From the NCBI RefSeq assembly GCF_014164585.1, contig NZ_JACJFM010000039.1, positions 1-46,942 of the forward strand: 46,942 nucleotides of DNA. Direction: 5' to 3'. This DNA is from Oceanospirillum sediminis. Its GTDB lineage: Bacteria; Pseudomonadota; Gammaproteobacteria; Pseudomonadales; Halomonadaceae. Within the stretch, counting starts at the first letter, position 1. Each line of letters starts with the position of its first letter. Below, in pieces: positions 38,053 through 46,855 of this stretch. A program made the translations under genes and the position numbers. A model generated the notes under the pieces. The model had not been told where the DNA came from. It was given only the letters and a program-made list of their open reading frames with translations, and made no database searches.

Positions 38053-40575
38053 TCAGGATGATAATGCATGCTTATCTGCTAGTTGGCAGTAAACATCGAT
38101 AGCTTTCTTGAAATTTTTGCTATCTTTAATAAGGGTATAGCCCAGCCGGGTATTAATTTCGAAAATTTTTGGCACACCATTAACGACTTTATAATCAAAA
38201 CAACACACCAAAAATTCTTCTTCAAAACTATCCATTATCTGACGAAAGATATCAACCAGTTTATTTTCGCATACATCCAGACTGATCATATTATCATTAT
38301 AGCTAGCTGATCTAAGAACAAATAAATCATCAGAAAACTCTCGCTTATATGTTATCTCAAATAAAATTTCACCTTTGCTATAAATAAAATTACTGGCATA
38401 TTCTGCTTTGCCTAAAACACACTCCGTCAATGAATACCCTTCCCCCCCATCTATACTTTCCAATTCAACCATATTATTAACAATAAAAACATTCTCTCCA
38501 TTACCGCCTTTATCAATCTTATACACTACAGGAAATTCTATACCATTCTTTCCATCATATATTGCTGGAACATAACTAGAGAAGCCATTATTGACCATAA
38601 ACTCATAAAATTTAGACTTATTAAAACACAAGTCCATAAAAGGCTTACTATTAAATAAAAACTTTAATCCAGCATTATGCAAAACCTCATTGTTTTCGAT
38701 AAGAAAATATTGAGATCTAGCCACTTGAGCATAAATATATTCAGCACCAACTCTGTATAGATTAGGAATTAATTTATCAACACTATTAAAAGGAAAGAAT
38801 TCAGATCTCATCCATTTATGTTGTGACAGAGCATTAATCCATTTATCATCAAAAACAAAAACTGGAGATTTATTTTTATTATATAAAGGAAAGACTGATG
38901 TCACATCCAGTTCTTTCCCAGAAGATATAACTTTTACATCCTGATTATAAATATCACACCTGCTATCTGGTAGAAATTCAAAATCACTATTATGGTCAAT
39001 GTTTATAACCAAATAACCAGTTGATGATTTCAAAAGACCGATACTTGATATATCTTTCAAGTATTTATTACCATGAATAGCTAGACTACGATACTCGTCC
39101 CCCCATTTTACATTACCTACCTTATTTAATCTATCTAATCCCTTCAAAGATACTAGCCTATTAAAAGCAATACCAAGCATACCATTTACGGATTCAAGGT
39201 TAGATAATGCATTAATATCAGATAGCTGATTTGATGATAACGATAAGCTTGCCCCTACTTTTTTTAACTTCTCAAGACCACCAAGATCTAAAAGATTATT
39301 ATGGTGCAAATAAAAAGATGATTTAGTTTCTTGAACACCATACAAAAAAGAAACTGAGTTCAACTTTTTATTATTGATAACCTTAACAAAACCAGAAATA
39401 TATCCACCATCTAAAAAAAGGCTATTAAATCCATCAATCCGAACCAGCTCAGTATTAAAACTGATTTCGAGGCTGTTAATCTTTCTGAGCTGATTAAAAC
39501 CCACGATCTCTTCTAATGATGAACACTCAGTAATTAGCAGTGTACCCGCAACCACTTCTAGTTGATTGAAACCTCCAAGAGAACACAAATCAGAAACAGA
39601 AATAGTCAGATTACCCTGCACCTCTTCAATATGCTGAAATTGAATCAGATCAGCTACTGTTTTTAATTCTATATCTCCTTTTACGGTCAGTTCAGATGAA
39701 CTCTCAGATGAATAGATTTCCAGAGACTGAATAAAATTAACCAGCTCTGGTAGTTCATTCACAACCGTATTTTTAGCTATATGTATCAGTGCTTTGGCAA
39801 TAATAATGTTATTGTGACGGCTTCGCTTTTCTTCTCTGGTCCAGGCATTTTTCTGGTGTGCTTTACTATTAGCTGATTTCAATTCGATAACACGGCATTG
39901 AAACTCACACTCCAGTAGCAGCTTACGAACAAATTCGACAGGCTGCTCAACAAAACTAAGTAAACGTCGCCAGAAATATTCAGCATCATGTGCACGTCGG
40001 AATAACGCCTGCAGCTGTTGGCGATCCTGAGGTAAAATCTCAACTTTTCCGGGGCGGCTATGGGTCAGGTTCTGGGCCCATCTGGCCAACCCTTCCATAA
40101 ACCACATATTGTTAAAGTGGCAATAGTTGTACTGGAAAACATGAAATAACTCATGTATTGGTGTCCCCGTACCTAAAATCAGATTCCTGTCAACAACGAT
40201 TCTGATGGATTGACCAATCAGAAAATCTTCCTCTTCAAACAAATCACCTTGATCAATCAGTTCTGCAGAGACAAGCCCTCTTTGTTGAGGAATGTTATCC
40301 AGCAAGACATCAATATAGCGAGCTCCTTTTTCGTGAAATATGCCCTCTTCTACAGGACTTTTAAACCCGCATTCCCTGGTAAAAATTAAAAAAGCTTCTG
40401 AAAAACTGTCCACCAGACTCAGGATATAATCCGGGATATCCTTATGCTTATTGAAGGTCAGAGATGCTGGTGAACGAGCACTTCCATCTAAACTGAAAAA
40501 GAAGCGAAAAGGATACTGCATCAGACACTTCTCATAATCGGCCTGAAGGTTGAGAACAGTAAAATCCAGGTTCAT
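38053..40575 (-). CDS. Metallopeptidase-LRR-ATP-grasp fusion protein
   Basis: An 840-residue protein without a signal peptide. Residues 1-270 form a gluzincin-like metallopeptidase with HELFH at 141-145 and EGLARW from 161. Residues 300-525 are a leucine-rich, receptor-L-like cassette almost ungapped against the one in the 901-residue neighbour (YLHHN at 422, VGASLSLSSN at 440, NGMLG at 464). Residues about 590-835 form an ATP-grasp domain (NKSKFYEFMVNNG, VVYKIDKGGNGENVFIV, FEINTRLGYTL). ATP-grasp enzymes join carboxylates to amines or thiols. The peptidase part is more GC-rich than the rest, hinting at a recent fusion. It heads the operon with the aminotransferase and cytidylyltransferase. 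Confidence 0.85.
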   Translation of the reverse strand: MNLDFTVLNLQADYEKCLMQYPFRFFFSLDGSARSPASLTFNKHKDIPDYILSLVDSFSEAFLIFTRECGFKSPVEEGIFHEKGARYIDVLLDNIPQQRGLVSAELIDQGDLFEEEDFLIGQSIRIVVDRNLILGTGTPIHELFHVFQYNYCHFNNMWFMEGLARWAQNLTHSRPGKVEILPQDRQQLQALFRRAHDAEYFWRRLLSFVEQPVEFVRKLLLECEFQCRVIELKSANSKAHQKNAWTREEKRSRHNNIIIAKALIHIAKNTVVNELPELVNFIQSLEIYSSESSSELTVKGDIELKTVADLIQFQHIEEVQGNLTISVSDLCSLGGFNQLEVVAGTLLITECSSLEEIVGFNQLRKINSLEISFNTELVRIDGFNSLFLDGGYISGFVKVINNKKLNSVSFLYGVQETKSSFYLHHNNLLDLGGLEKLKKVGASLSLSSNQLSDINALSNLESVNGMLGIAFNRLVSLKGLDRLNKVGNVKWGDEYRSLAIHGNKYLKDISSIGLLKSSTGYLVINIDHNSDFEFLPDSRCDIYNQDVKVISSGKELDVTSVFPLYNKNKSPVFVFDDKWINALSQHKWMRSEFFPFNSVDKLIPNLYRVGAEYIYAQVARSQYFLIENNEVLHNAGLKFLFNSKPFMDLCFNKSKFYEFMVNNGFSSYVPAIYDGKNGIEFPVVYKIDKGGNGENVFIVNNMVELESIDGGEGYSLTECVLGKAEYASNFIYSKGEILFEITYKREFSDDLFVLRSASYNDNMISLDVCENKLVDIFRQIMDSFEEEFLVCCFDYKVVNGVPKIFEINTRLGYTLIKDSKNFKKAIDVYCQLADKHALSS

Positions 40576-40665
40576 ACTAGTACACTCTGATAATTAGCCT
40601 GTAAAGATATAACCATCATACACCATGGTATCTTTGTGAGCATCTGTAACTGACTGGAAGCCGTT

Positions 40666-41835
40666 ATGTATATAAGAAAGACTCTGGCAGCATGCACCCT
40701 GTTTCTGGCCACCCAGGCTTCAGCCAATGAGCAACTGGAGTTTCTGGGAACACCCTACATGGATACCTATCCTGGCGGCGACCAGACATATGCCAGAAAT
40801 GTATGGGATATGCAGCTCTTCAATGATCGAATTTATATCGGAGCTGGAAACAGTAGCAATAGTGGGCCTGCAGCCAATGCAGGCCGGGTCCCGGTAATCT
40901 ATTATTCGATAACGGAGAATAAATTCGTACACGAATATACAGCAGCAGAAGAGCAGCTTGATAAATTTAAAGAGCAGGATTCAATTCTGTTTCTGCCTGG
41001 ACATGATGCAACACAAAAATGGACTCTCGGGAATATTTACTACAATACAGGCTCTGACTGGGTTAAGAAAAGAACACTGCCTGAAGCATTGCATGTTTAT
41101 GATATCGCAGTCATTGGCAACCAGGTATTCGCTGCTGTTGGATTAAATGGAAGCGGGGCAGTTTATATCAGTGAAGATAATGGTAACACCTGGTCATCTC
41201 ATTCTCTGGGAAGTGGCAGAGTCTATTCTTTTATTACTTTCCGAGGCCAACTATTTGCAACCCGTACATTCAGAACAGACAGTCCGGATAAGGTCAGCGT
41301 TTATAAATGGAATAATATTTATTCATCTTTCGAGCCCAGACCTGACCTAAATACCAGCTCTTTATTTCCCTCGACAATTATTGGATCAGATTCCGTAAAA
41401 ATTTTTAATAGTGAAACCAGTGATAATAGCACAATATATCTGGCAGGCTATAAGCATAACGACCATCAGAACAAACCAATTTCGGCTTATTCTATAACAA
41501 TGAAAACGGAAAGCTCCGCGACTGTTGACAAGGTTAAACTACCTGTAGGTTATACCCCTCGTGATGTAATATACAGAGATAACCAATTTTACATCCTGGC
41601 AACAGATAAAACCGAATCAGGGTATAGTAATGCTGTTTTTGCTGGTAGTCCGGGGCAAAAGAGCAGCTGGAGGCAGGTAGTTCAGTTTAACTACCCTTCT
41701 TTTTCACGAAGCTTTGAAAAAACATCCAATGGTTGTTTCTATTTTGGTATTGGCAGTGAGATTGAATCCAGCAGTAACTGGAGCTTTGATGAATTAAAAT
41801 CAGAGACAGGTAATATCATGCGAATTTGTATCTAA
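40666..41835 (+). CDS. Secreted beta-propeller-like protein (Asp-box/BNR type)
   Basis: A 389-residue exported protein. The signal peptide is clear: a short positive start, then LAACTLFLATQASA with cleavage near residue 20. The mature part is beta-rich with an Asp-box-like SEDNGNTW (near 170) and repeated aromatic strands, as in six- or seven-bladed propellers. No catalytic sialidase triad is evident. It is divergent from the metallopeptidase-LRR gene across a 90-base shared promoter region. The function is unknown; it could bind a surface glycan. Confidence 0.75.
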   Translation: MYIRKTLAACTLFLATQASANEQLEFLGTPYMDTYPGGDQTYARNVWDMQLFNDRIYIGAGNSSNSGPAANAGRVPVIYYSITENKFVHEYTAAEEQLDKFKEQDSILFLPGHDATQKWTLGNIYYNTGSDWVKKRTLPEALHVYDIAVIGNQVFAAVGLNGSGAVYISEDNGNTWSSHSLGSGRVYSFITFRGQLFATRTFRTDSPDKVSVYKWNNIYSSFEPRPDLNTSSLFPSTIIGSDSVKIFNSETSDNSTIYLAGYKHNDHQNKPISAYSITMKTESSATVDKVKLPVGYTPRDVIYRDNQFYILATDKTESGYSNAVFAGSPGQKSSWRQVVQFNYPSFSRSFEKTSNGCFYFGIGSEIESSSNWSFDELKSETGNIMRICI

Positions 41836-41847
41836 AAGATATATAAA

Positions 41848-41889
41848 TGATAGGTATCTTCTTACATAACATATAGAATATACCTATCA
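41848..41889. terminator. Inverted repeat between convergent genes, probable bidirectional terminator
   Basis: TGATAGGTAT pairs perfectly with ATACCTATCA around a 22-base AT-rich loop, just past the propeller gene stop and just before the leftward LRR-dikinase stop. Confidence 0.5.
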
Positions 41890-41902
41890 TACTTATTCGT
41901 CT

Positions 41903-44608
41903 TTAACTTTTTTTTGAGCTAATCCAAGGTCGAAGTTGCTTAACATGCAACTCCCCTTCTTTAGTTATTTTAAACTCTATTTCCATAGCATATCTTTTAC
42001 CAAGATTATTATTATAATGATCCTTAATACACTCTAAAGCATATAATAAGTCATCCAAAATTCTTCCTGAAATAATTTTCTCATCTCCAGGTATTAAATT
42101 CGACTTCCTTAAATAATGTATACTGTATCCAGACTTATTTTTAATTATACTTATTTCTTCAGGGCTTGAACCTTCTCCGGGATTTGTAACCAATGCTTCT
42201 CCGTACTGTACATTTATATAAAACCCATCTTCTTTTTCATTAATAATATTTTTAGTTACGGCAACACCATTAGCTTTTTCTTCTTTATATCTAGGATGAA
42301 CACAAACTCCCATCAAGGTATCAAAATGATTAATACCGTGTACAATTCGCTCTTCTACAGCGCGATAATTCCATACACTTGCCCAGACTTTCTTTATTGA
42401 TTCAGCAATTGAAGTATTTTTATTTTTATGGCTGTAAGAATCATATAAACCCGCCCCGCTGAAATCAGCTATATCTTCACTGTTAGCACTTGAGCGACAC
42501 CTCAAAACAGTCTCTTCAGGATATTCATCTACAAGATTTTTTAAAGCATCAAGCATCCATTCAGGTATAGCAGCCTGTTTTATTTTTTTCTTTATTATTT
42601 TGAGAATTTCTAGTTTAATGGAGCGGTTATCTATTTTATGATAATCAGACATAGAAATTGAAATAAACCCATATAAATCATTAAAAACCATAAACTGTTC
42701 ATAATAAAAAAATGGGATTGCAAAAGCATCTGGAGTTGATGCACCATTTAAATGATGATATATCTCGCCTAAATTAGAAGATTTTGCGCCATATGTAGTC
42801 TGATCAGATAAGCCAATATCTTTAATATTCTTAATTGTTCTATCTTTTAAATTATAGATATCAATCTGTCTTTTCTCATAAAGACCAATATTTTTATCCA
42901 GGTCATTTTCTGCCAGTGTTATGTAAACATCCCGGTTTGTTACTTCCAACCTGACATATTTATCCTTTAACTCTAAAAACCTACTAATTAAATGAGCCTC
43001 TCTCAAATAACAATTTGGGATATTATTTTGATTAGCGATCAGGTTAATATGCGACAATGGTGTTTGCGGCCTACTTGTTATTATTCCTGACACATGACTA
43101 ATATGGTTAGGTAACTCCCTCAAAATAACAATATCGTCAGAATTCACATTTTCATCTGATGGAAATCGCAGCCATCCATATGTGACTCCTGAATTCATAG
43201 GAATAAAATTAGCTTTTTTGAAAAGCTCTTCTGTATACACTAAATCAATATATTTACCAAAGTTTTCTTTTTTTACTTGTTTTTCTAAATATGACCCAGC
43301 TACATGCAAGAAAGAATTATTAACCATATTACCAAATGATTTAAACATTAATTCACAACACAACCTTATCTGATTTATATTTATTTCATCAGACGGCCAA
43401 AAGCTGATCCCATAATACAGATTGTTTGATGAGATGCCATTCTCATGATAGGTGAGTGTTCCAGATATGTTATTTTTATTTTTTTCAAAATAAGTAATAT
43501 CATCAAATTCTTTCAGGGTTATTTCTTTTTTCAGTACATCACGAAAAAAGACATAATGATATTTATATTTTTTCGTATTTATCCAAAAAAACTCAGGAGA
43601 AGAACTATTTATATTGACAATAATAAACTTACACTCTCGTACTGAAAAGTAGCCTCCTAATAAAGAATAATTTGACAAATCAAAAAAATCATCAACTGTA
43701 TTTATTTGTTTTAAAAAATCAACTTCTACTACTCTATCACCAATATATTTCTCTACAGATGTTTTTTTACTGATGAATTTTATATTATTTTCCAAAAAGA
43801 CAGATGGAGATGAAGGAGTTATTTCAAACTGATTAGCATCATCACAAATAATAATACATTCAGACATCACCTTTAAATTAGACAGTCCAGATATATCTGT
43901 AAGGTTTTCATTCTTATCAATCGCCAGAGTTCGGTATGCCCCATTCCACTTTACTGTCTTAAGACTGGAAAGATTTTCCAGGCCACTCAGGTTTTTTATT
44001 TTATTATTAACCAGCCCGAGCATTCCATTAACTTTTCTTAGTGATGACAAAAAGTTTAGATTCTCAATATTATTTGATGATAAAGAAAGGCTAGCTCCGA
44101 CTGACTCTAATAATGATAGCCCATACAAGCTTCCAATTTTATTATGATGCAAATACAAAGATGACTTTGTGCTTTTTAAACCATATAAGAAATCAATATT
44201 CTCTAAATTAAAATTTTTCGTTATTTTAATTTGCTCTATTTCTTCATCATTTTCAAATAAATTTGTAAAGCCATAAATTTTAATCAATGACAGATTGTTT
44301 TCAATGATTATTTTATTAACTTCTTTTAAATTCTGAAAACCAGTTACATACATAAGGCTTTCACAGTTTGAAATTCTGAGTGAACCTACTTTTTCCAGGT
44401 TATTAAACCCTCCCAGTTCAATAAGATCGACTTTATCAAAAAAAATTTCTCCATCCACAAATACAATTGAGTCAAAAAAAGGCAATTGTTCTGGCTCAAT
44501 TTTTCCTCTAATATATAGATCTCCTTTCACACGATAATCATTATAATCAAAGTTAGCTGTATCACAGCCAAACCTAGCTAAAAAACGATCAAACTCTAAG
44601 ATATTCAT
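41903..44608 (-). CDS. LRR-phosphohistidine swivel-PPDK-type ATP-binding protein (dikinase-like)
   Basis: A 901-residue cytoplasmic protein encoded in AT-rich DNA. Residues 28-255 are the shared LRR cassette. Residues about 280-490 are unrecognised. A swivelling phosphohistidine domain follows (GIITSRPQTPLSHINLIA, His near 517), with IPNC after it. The C-terminal PPDK/PEP-synthase ATP-binding domain has YGAKSSNLGEI, LRCRSSANSEDIADFSGAG (near 699) and a terminal KQLRPW. With the His domain before the ATP domain, the order matches glucan water dikinase rather than PPDK. It should transfer the beta-phosphate of ATP through His to an unknown acceptor. A strong terminator separates it from the genes upstream, so it has its own promoter in the AT-rich 44609-44675. 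Confidence 0.85.
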   Translation of the reverse strand: MNILEFDRFLARFGCDTANFDYNDYRVKGDLYIRGKIEPEQLPFFDSIVFVDGEIFFDKVDLIELGGFNNLEKVGSLRISNCESLMYVTGFQNLKEVNKIIIENNLSLIKIYGFTNLFENDEEIEQIKITKNFNLENIDFLYGLKSTKSSLYLHHNKIGSLYGLSLLESVGASLSLSSNNIENLNFLSSLRKVNGMLGLVNNKIKNLSGLENLSSLKTVKWNGAYRTLAIDKNENLTDISGLSNLKVMSECIIICDDANQFEITPSSPSVFLENNIKFISKKTSVEKYIGDRVVEVDFLKQINTVDDFFDLSNYSLLGGYFSVRECKFIIVNINSSSPEFFWINTKKYKYHYVFFRDVLKKEITLKEFDDITYFEKNKNNISGTLTYHENGISSNNLYYGISFWPSDEININQIRLCCELMFKSFGNMVNNSFLHVAGSYLEKQVKKENFGKYIDLVYTEELFKKANFIPMNSGVTYGWLRFPSDENVNSDDIVILRELPNHISHVSGIITSRPQTPLSHINLIANQNNIPNCYLREAHLISRFLELKDKYVRLEVTNRDVYITLAENDLDKNIGLYEKRQIDIYNLKDRTIKNIKDIGLSDQTTYGAKSSNLGEIYHHLNGASTPDAFAIPFFYYEQFMVFNDLYGFISISMSDYHKIDNRSIKLEILKIIKKKIKQAAIPEWMLDALKNLVDEYPEETVLRCRSSANSEDIADFSGAGLYDSYSHKNKNTSIAESIKKVWASVWNYRAVEERIVHGINHFDTLMGVCVHPRYKEEKANGVAVTKNIINEKEDGFYINVQYGEALVTNPGEGSSPEEISIIKNKSGYSIHYLRKSNLIPGDEKIISGRILDDLLYALECIKDHYNNNLGKRYAMEIEFKITKEGELHVKQLRPWISSKKS

Positions 44609-44675
44609 AAACAGCTTTTATTAATTAAATAATATTATAGTTATATAAAATATAGTACAAAAATTAAAATTTTCC

Positions 44676-44704
44676 AAAAAAAAAAGCCTTACCAAAGGTA
44701 AGGC
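44676..44704 (-). terminator. Strong rho-independent terminator after the SET gene
   Basis: On the minus strand GCCTTACC pairs perfectly with GGTAAGGC around TTT and is followed by ten T residues. Confidence 0.92.
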
Positions 44705-44728
44705 ATTGTCAGTAAGCTACTACAATAA

Positions 44729-45121
44729 TCAGATCACCTTTCTCCCGGATATATATCCCCGGCACACAGGTGAACCGCAACCACATTGAAAGTCTTTAAA
44801 TAATAGGTCTTCTGTTTGCTCATAATCCATACTAATAAAATCTCCGGCAATTATCTCTTTCCGACAAACAAACTGTTGGCTATCAGGAATAACCCAGCAG
44901 TTTGGATCGCAAGAATGCTGTACATAACCAGCAAGAGGGTGATCTATATATACCCCATCACAAACTTGTAATGTATGTTGAGTTTGATAATCCAGAGTAG
45001 TGCCATCTGAAAAACTGAAGAGAACCTCACCTTTTTTAAAGTTTTTATGGCAGACAACCGCCATGCCATATTTTTCTGTTTCTACAACACTGAAACAGTC
45101 ATCACTATACAAAACAACCAT
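44729..45121 (-). CDS. Small SET-domain protein (putative lysine methyltransferase)
   Basis: A 130-residue protein that is little more than a SET domain. It has the cofactor/pseudoknot motif HSCDPNC (near 69-75), the catalytic-Tyr region ISMDYEQTEDLL, and a post-SET cysteine cluster CGCGSPVCRG that would bind zinc. SET proteins methylate lysine or peptide amines using S-adenosylmethionine. It is 15 bases downstream of the truncated LRR-discoidin-ATP-grasp gene and shares its transcript, so it may act on the product of that enzyme. It ends at a strong terminator. Confidence 0.85.
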   Translation of the reverse strand: MVVLYSDDCFSVVETEKYGMAVVCHKNFKKGEVLFSFSDGTTLDYQTQHTLQVCDGVYIDHPLAGYVQHSCDPNCWVIPDSQQFVCRKEIIAGDFISMDYEQTEDLLFKDFQCGCGSPVCRGYISGRKVI

Positions 45122-45136
45122 ATAACCACCCTGAAC

Positions 45137-46846
45137 TTAATTAATTTTTGTATTTATAAAATCTTGTCTGTACTGGTAACCATAGTTGAGTGCATTCTCT
45201 ATCATAGGGTAAGTTGGATATCTTTCTGCACCATTCCAGTTGACTTCACATATAATTAATTCGCCTTCTCGTCGAAATATATCTACCCTTAGATGATCAG
45301 CTTTAAATATTCTTGCGACTTTTTCAGCCATAGTTAAAGCTTCTCTCCACCAATCAGGTAATGGAGTGCCAATATTTGTCAGAGGATTACCATCCTGGTC
45401 AAAGCAGGGTAATCCATGGCTTCTTATAAAGAAGCAAACTACCTGACCAAAAACGACAGAAAATTTAATTTCAGTGGCATCTTCTATAAGCTCTTCCAGA
45501 ATAACTCCAGGAGGGATAGCATTACTCACCCAATCCTCATGGTATTGCTGGTTATTCCAGTGATTTCTTATTTCTTTTTCCAGATAGGCAAAATCAACAG
45601 ATTTGCCTGTCATATAATTACTACCTGCCGTTTCATTTGGGGGAATATGTACACCATTTTGTACTCTGTATACCCCTATACTATCCCCTAAATGACTAAC
45701 CTTCAGAACAAATGACTTCAGCCCCTCTTCATATACCCTTCTTACGTTATGGAAAAAAGATTCGTCCAGCCGATTGGAATACAGTTTTACAGGCATTCCC
45801 TTAATACCGTACTCCTTTAAAAGGTGATACATATGAATTTTGTCGCCAATAGTTGCTAGTTTAATCCTTCTAAGCTGACGACCTCGGCCACCCAGGCCTC
45901 TGGCAGCAATAAACTCCTGATAGGTCATTCCAGGATGCCATATATCATCAAGACAGAATTCAGGGTTTATATTTAATATTCGATAATGCAAGTCATCTAA
46001 CTTATCCATTAGCAAAGGTCTTATCAAATCACTTTTAAGACCTCTATCGTTATTCGTTGATATTTCACTCTTTATCTTTGAATAATTTCTGACAACAGCA
46101 ACTTCCTGGAAATCAACACACTCCCCTCCGACACCTGCTTCAAAATGATTAGAGATGATAGTAATTCGTAAAAACTTTGCTGAAACATTGTTGAAGTGGA
46201 ATAGTTCAGCATCAAAAGGGTTTTTATTGTTTGCTGTTCTCTGGATAGGTACCGATAATCCCAACTCTTCAAAAGAGTTTCCCGTCTGAATCAGGAAATC
46301 TTTAATAGAATTACCAAAGAAGCGACGGCTTGGCCAAAGTGCAATAGCATCAAACTTCTCTTCAAATTCCAACTCTATATCAATCAGAATAGGTTGTTCA
46401 AAATCAAAATACCTCGTACCTGACTTACCTACTTTTTTAGTTGACCAGAAATTTCTTGAAATACTACTATAAGGAGGAATATGTTCGAAGCCTTTTCCTT
46501 TTCCCTGAATTAGATTGGACACAGGATGAAGATCATTACTTACAGCATTTTTTACTTCAATTTTTTTGATTTTCGGAAAGTCATTTGCTTTATATGACTG
46601 ATAAATATCCTGATTATTTTTGTCTCGAAATATAACTGTATTACTAAAAAATGCACTATCATTATCTGGCAGTTTTTTTTCCATTACGTCAGAATCAGAT
46701 ACCATAATGATATAGTCATCATCTGCTTTAACATTGCTTAAAGCAGAAATATCTTTTAGTTTTTCATTATGGCTTATTGCAATTGTTCTTTCCTTACCAT
46801 TCCAGATAGCTGTATTAACTCTTTGTAACCCTTCCAGCCCTTCCAA
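45137..46846 (-). pseudogene. 5'-truncated LRR-discoidin-ATP-grasp (TupA-like) gene
   Basis: The open part encodes 569 residues. Residues 1-60 are the end of the shared LRR cassette. They align without gaps to residues 207 onward of the 901-residue neighbour (NLEGLEGL against NLSGLENL, and IWNGKERTIAI). About 95-260 is a discoidin/F5-8C-like beta domain (YFDFEQPILIDIE, FLRITIISNHF). About 265-565 is a TupA-like ATP-grasp domain (FVLKVSHLGDSIGVYRV, HLRVDIFRREGELIICEVNW). Roughly 203 N-terminal residues are missing: the frame closes at a TGA (46856-46858) inside unrelated DNA. Only a TTG (46846) can start it, without a proper site. It may still be translated from there. Confidence 0.75.
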
Positions 46847-46855
46847 ATTAGTTAG

